Shown: positions 6,020 to 8,331 of the stretch, in pieces | How positions within the stretch are numbered: the stretch's first letter is position 1 | Layout of the letters: the number at the start of each line of letters is the position of its first letter | Origin: an archaeon | GTDB taxonomy: Archaea > Nanobdellota > Nanobdellia > Pacearchaeales > GW2011-AR1 | Direction: 5' to 3' | Assembly: GCA_027348755.1 (NCBI GenBank) | Contig: DAIEOU010000011.1 | Location: 1 to 8,331 of the forward strand | DNA length: 8,331 nucleotides | Notes under the pieces: model-generated | What the model saw: only the letters and a program-made list of their open reading frames with translations | What the model was told of the DNA's origin: nothing | Database searches by the model: none | Program-made: the position numbers and the translations under genes

Positions 6020-6677
6020 TATTTTTATTTTCATGTCTTCTTTTTCTACATCTGATCTTTATATAGAATCTGCATTAAACGATTCGTATGTAAACGAAAG
6101 CATTTCTGTGTTCATCTCATTTGATGAAAACTATACCTCTGATGTAAAAATATTTATTTTAGACTCAAACAATAAAACAATATCTGAGACATTGTTTGAA
6201 GATGGATGGAAGAGCAGCGTTTATTATATAAAATCATCCTGGCCTAAGTACAATACATTCTATGTGCGAGCAAAGTCTTATACCTCAGACTCTTCTTTAT
6301 GCATAAGGTTAAGAAAATCAGGAGGCACAAAATTCTATGAAGCGTGCAAGCCAATTAACATACTTCAGAATAAAATACATTCAGAATATGTTTCTTCGGA
6401 TAATGCTGCGAATATAAATGAGAACTCAAGTTATATAGAAAGTTCAATAGAATCCGATATAAACAACATATCCTCTGAATACAAATATGACGAATATATA
6501 CCGTTTGTTTACAACTCTTCTCTTTCACAGATTCAATCTGAAAATAGCACAATATACCTTAATAACTCAGTTCAGAACATAAGCACAAGATATTCAAAAA
6601 CCAGAGTAGCCATGCTTTATGGCTTCTCTTTGTTATGCATAATACTTCTTGTTTTAATTTCCCTTAGAAAAATATAG
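5982..6677 (+). CDS. Membrane-anchored, sequon-rich extracellular protein of unknown function
   Basis: I do not recognise a named family. From ATG5982 the product has 231 residues: a signal peptide (about 1-23, RLFIHILTVISIFIFMSS), a beta-rich domain (about 25-127) with one possible disulfide (Cys107-Cys122), a Ser/Asn-rich linker (about 130-205), and a C-terminal membrane helix (about 209-227) followed by a short RKI tail. About ten NxS/T sequons predict heavy N-glycosylation outside the cell. A longer in-frame start at 5895 exists, but it would hide the signal peptide and overlap the nuclease gene by 125 bases, so 5982 is preferred. That start still overlaps the nuclease by 38 bases, implying translational coupling. 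It is probably a surface partner of the nuclease, for example a tether or receptor. This is inferred from gene order only. Confidence 0.8.
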   Translation: MARLFIHILTVISIFIFMSSFSTSDLYIESALNDSYVNESISVFISFDENYTSDVKIFILDSNNKTISETLFEDGWKSSVYYIKSSWPKYNTFYVRAKSYTSDSSLCIRLRKSGGTKFYEACKPINILQNKIHSEYVSSDNAANINENSSYIESSIESDINNISSEYKYDEYIPFVYNSSLSQIQSENSTIYLNNSVQNISTRYSKTRVAMLYGFSLLCIILLVLISLRKI

Positions 6678-6687
6678 CCAGAAAGTC

Positions 6688-6693
6688 TTTAAA
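6688..6693 (+). promoter_or_regulatory. TATA box of the 178-residue protein gene
   Basis: TTTAAA is centred 25.5 bp before the ATG at 6716, the same core and spacing as at the pilin operon. A purine-rich AGAAAG just upstream could be a BRE. Four-base arms AGTC (6684-6687) and GACT (6695-6698) flank the box, too short to claim as an operator. There is no Shine-Dalgarno sequence before the start. Confidence 0.5.
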
Positions 6694-6715
6694 GGACTCA
6701 AATCTTAATTCGGGC

Positions 6716-7252
6716 ATGGCAAAGCTTCAGGCTAGGATAATACTTGAGATATTGGGCAGGCCTCCAGAGCATGTAAGAGAAGCTCTTGAGCAATTAGTAA
6801 CAAAGCTAGGTAAAGAACCAGGAGTAAGCATAAAAGAGCAGACACTACATGAGCCTTTAGCTGTAAAAGACTCAAAGAATCTTTATACTACATTTGCAGA
6901 GCTAGTCTTAGACCTTGATTCTTACAACTCTCTCTTTAGTGTTATGTTTGGATATATGCCTGCACATGTAGAGGTAATAACTCCAGAATTCATAGATTTC
7001 CCTAATGCCGAGATGAGTTCAATGCTCAATTCTCTTTTGCAAAGACTTCACAACTATGATGCAATAGCCAAACGTCTTGTCGTTGAGAATGAAAATCTTC
7101 TTCAGAAACTATTCGAAGTCGCTCCAAGCATATTCAAGCCAGCTAAAGATTCTCTAAACACTCCTAACGCCTCAAATGAAGAACAAAAACCTGTTGTGTC
7201 TCCTGCAAAGAAAGATTCAAAGAAATCCAAGAAATCTTCTAAAAAGAATTAA
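6716..7252 (+). CDS. Conserved-looking archaeal protein of unknown function with lysine-rich tail
   Basis: This 178-residue soluble protein has no signal peptide, membrane segment or cysteine. Residues 1-135 look like a compact alpha/beta domain. A strand MAKLQARIILEILG is followed by the PPEHVREALEQLVTKLG helix, a KEQTLHEP strand, a TTFAELVLDLDSYNSLFSVM region, then PAHVEVITP and a long helix (about 97-135, with LLQRLHNYDAIAKRL). Residues 140-178 are a disordered tail ending in a Lys/Ser run (165-178), of the sort that often touches nucleic acid or the ribosome. The opening and the HNYDAIAKR segment resemble unnamed proteins I recall from small-genome archaea, but I cannot name a family. It has its own TATA box and is therefore probably transcribed apart from the upstream operon. 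Confidence 0.85.
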   Translation: MAKLQARIILEILGRPPEHVREALEQLVTKLGKEPGVSIKEQTLHEPLAVKDSKNLYTTFAELVLDLDSYNSLFSVMFGYMPAHVEVITPEFIDFPNAEMSSMLNSLLQRLHNYDAIAKRLVVENENLLQKLFEVAPSIFKPAKDSLNTPNASNEEQKPVVSPAKKDSKKSKKSSKKN

Positions 7253-7260
7253 ATCTGTTT
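7241..7260. terminator. Possible shared bidirectional terminator between convergent genes
   Basis: A 20-base quasi-palindrome of A-rich and T-rich arms (AAAAAGA at 7241-7247, TCTGTTT at 7254-7260, one mismatch) is centred exactly on TTAA (7249-7252), which contains the overlapping stop codons of both convergent genes. Each strand would end its transcript in a short U-rich stretch. The stem is weak and AT-rich, so this is tentative. Confidence 0.3.
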
Positions 7261-8331
7261 TCCAAGAATATTCCCAGATGGCTTAACGCTCTTGTATTTG
7301 TGCCAGAAATATGCTATAACCAATATTACAAGACCTGCTATAAACCAGCCTATCCAACTAGAACTACTTCCTTGCGTAGAACTACAAGTTCCTATGCAAC
7401 ATATTCCATCATGCGCGCTTACATTTGTTCCAGAACATAAGCTACCTGAAGGGCATAGTTGACCGCTAAGTTCGCTACACCAGAAACTGCTAGAGCTTGA
7501 ATTATCTTTTGCAGGTAAAGTGTATGCGTTTATAAGATTTGAAGCATTCTTTGTTATGTCTATACTTATAGGTATTGTAAGATTTCCTCCAGAGCTTGTT
7601 ATTCTTAATGTGGTTCTAACTGTGTTATTTAACGGATTTACAAAACTCAAATTAAACTGATAGCTTCCATTTCCAGCAATACTCGCAGGTAATGCAGTTA
7701 ATGCAATTATGTCTGATGGATATGTGAAATTTATTTCGTTAACTTCAACTGGCCAATTATTTTGTATTGTAAAACTGTACGAAGGACTACTTCCATAATA
7801 TGCTATCTTGCTTAATGCAGGTATATCTATAGATATTGCTCTCCCATATGTCTGGCTAGTGTTTTCATATGTGCTGTTATATGTATTTGTTTGATTGTAT
7901 TGACTAGACTGGTTTGTAGAATTGTAATCTATTGAGTTATTATAGACTAATGAATTATTCGATGTTATATACACAGGTATAGAATAGCTTCCTATGTCCA
8001 TTAGATACACTCCAGAATTATTATAACTCGTGAAACTTATCTGATTATCTCCAGGTATAAGATTTATATTCTCTGTTTCAGGAAAATCAGATGTTATACT
8101 CATGCTGTTGTCCGCATTCAAAAATATATCTAGGGTGTAGTTCCCTGCACTTACTAACGCTCCAGGAGTTATTGTATAATCGCTCTTGTTTTCTCCTATG
8201 CTAAAGTTCTGATAATATGTGAAAAGCTGTTGCTGTTCTTGAGTCGATATGTCATGTACTAATAATGTATAATTTCCAGGATTGTTTGGAGTTACAAACC
8301 ATATATAATATGTGCCTTCAAGATTTACAAC
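7249..8331 (-). CDS. Partial type I membrane-anchored surface glycoprotein (C-terminal 360 residues)
   Basis: The frame is open to the right edge, so the N terminus, including any signal peptide, lies outside. A TTG at 8121 is only an internal codon. The visible 360 residues contain beta-sandwich-like regions (about 1-120 and 180-262, the second with an Ig-like PVEVNEINF...SIAGNGSYQFNLSF pattern). Between them is a Ser/Thr/Asn/Tyr-rich linker (about 124-160) with seven NxS/T sequons in some 40 residues. A Cys-rich segment follows (285-316) with spacing C-x7-C-x5-C-x11-CC-x3-C, then a membrane helix (about 326-343) and a basic cytoplasmic tail. It should be displayed on the cell surface, glycosylated and disulfide-linked. 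The Cys segment plus helix ending resembles that of uncharacterised archaeal surface proteins I recall. Its role is unknown; adhesion is one option. Its stop overlaps that of the convergent gene. Confidence 0.82.
   Translation of the reverse strand, partial: VVNLEGTYYIWFVTPNNPGNYTLLVHDISTQEQQQLFTYYQNFSIGENKSDYTITPGALVSAGNYTLDIFLNADNSMSITSDFPETENINLIPGDNQISFTSYNNSGVYLMDIGSYSIPVYITSNNSLVYNNSIDYNSTNQSSQYNQTNTYNSTYENTSQTYGRAISIDIPALSKIAYYGSSPSYSFTIQNNWPVEVNEINFTYPSDIIALTALPASIAGNGSYQFNLSFVNPLNNTVRTTLRITSSGGNLTIPISIDITKNASNLINAYTLPAKDNSSSSSFWCSELSGQLCPSGSLCSGTNVSAHDGICCIGTCSSTQGSSSSWIGWFIAGLVILVIAYFWHKYKSVKPSGNILGKQI

Noticed and set aside
6684..6698. Inverted arms AGTC and GACT around the TATA box before 6716
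   Set aside because: The arms are only four bases; a match this short is expected by chance and no second copy was seen.
1..8331. CRISPR arrays, tRNA or rRNA genes, insertion sequences, integration sites
   Set aside because: I saw no regularly spaced repeats, no cloverleaf-like or rRNA-like segments, and no transposase or integrase motifs. Almost all bases are coding.

Overview
The window reads as archaeal. Three consecutive minus-strand genes have class III (type IV pilin) signal peptides of archaeal form, such as RRG followed by VSPVIA. Extracellular proteins are dense in N-glycosylation sequons. Genes that start transcription units have a TATA-like box about 25 bp upstream of the start codon and no Shine-Dalgarno sequence, which suggests leaderless mRNAs. 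The DNA is AT-rich, with many ATA (Ile) and AGA (Arg) codons, and genes are packed with overlaps of a few bases. A small-genome archaeon, possibly of the DPANN group, fits. That assignment is inference and no taxonomic marker gene is present.

Positions 1-3784 (minus strand) hold a type IV pilus-like secretion and assembly cluster. In transcription order it has three pilin-like genes (3784 to 2249), a TadA/VirB11/FlaI-type ATPase (2200 to 674), a 53-residue helical microprotein (644 to 483), and the start of a larger protein that runs off the left edge and is probably the TadC/FlaJ platform protein. The pilins, the ATPase and the microprotein each appear to have their own TATA box, so pilin output could be set independently of the motor.

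Positions 3826-4764 (minus) encode a thioredoxin reductase. Its stop codon lies inside a perfect 11-bp hairpin ending in a T-run, and that T-run abuts the TATA box of the pilin operon.

Positions 4813-6677 (plus) form a divergent operon with overlapping genes: a free-standing prolyl-tRNA editing (YbaK/ProX-type) protein, a secreted staphylococcal-nuclease-like protein with a C-terminal lamin-tail-like domain, and a membrane-anchored, sequon-rich partner protein. The operon shares one self-complementary TATA box with the thioredoxin reductase gene, exactly midway between the two start codons.

Positions 6716-7252 (plus) encode a 178-residue protein of unknown function with a lysine-rich tail. 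It meets, stop codon over stop codon, a convergent minus-strand gene (7249-8331, 5' end outside the window). That gene encodes a type I membrane-anchored surface protein with beta-sandwich regions, a sequon-rich linker and a six-cysteine knot-like segment.

The cell-surface theme (pili, extracellular nuclease, anchored glycoproteins) would fit a lifestyle of adhesion and nucleic-acid scavenging. That link is a hypothesis from context only. I see no RNA genes, insertion sequences or CRISPR arrays, and no gene-free stretch over 300 bases.
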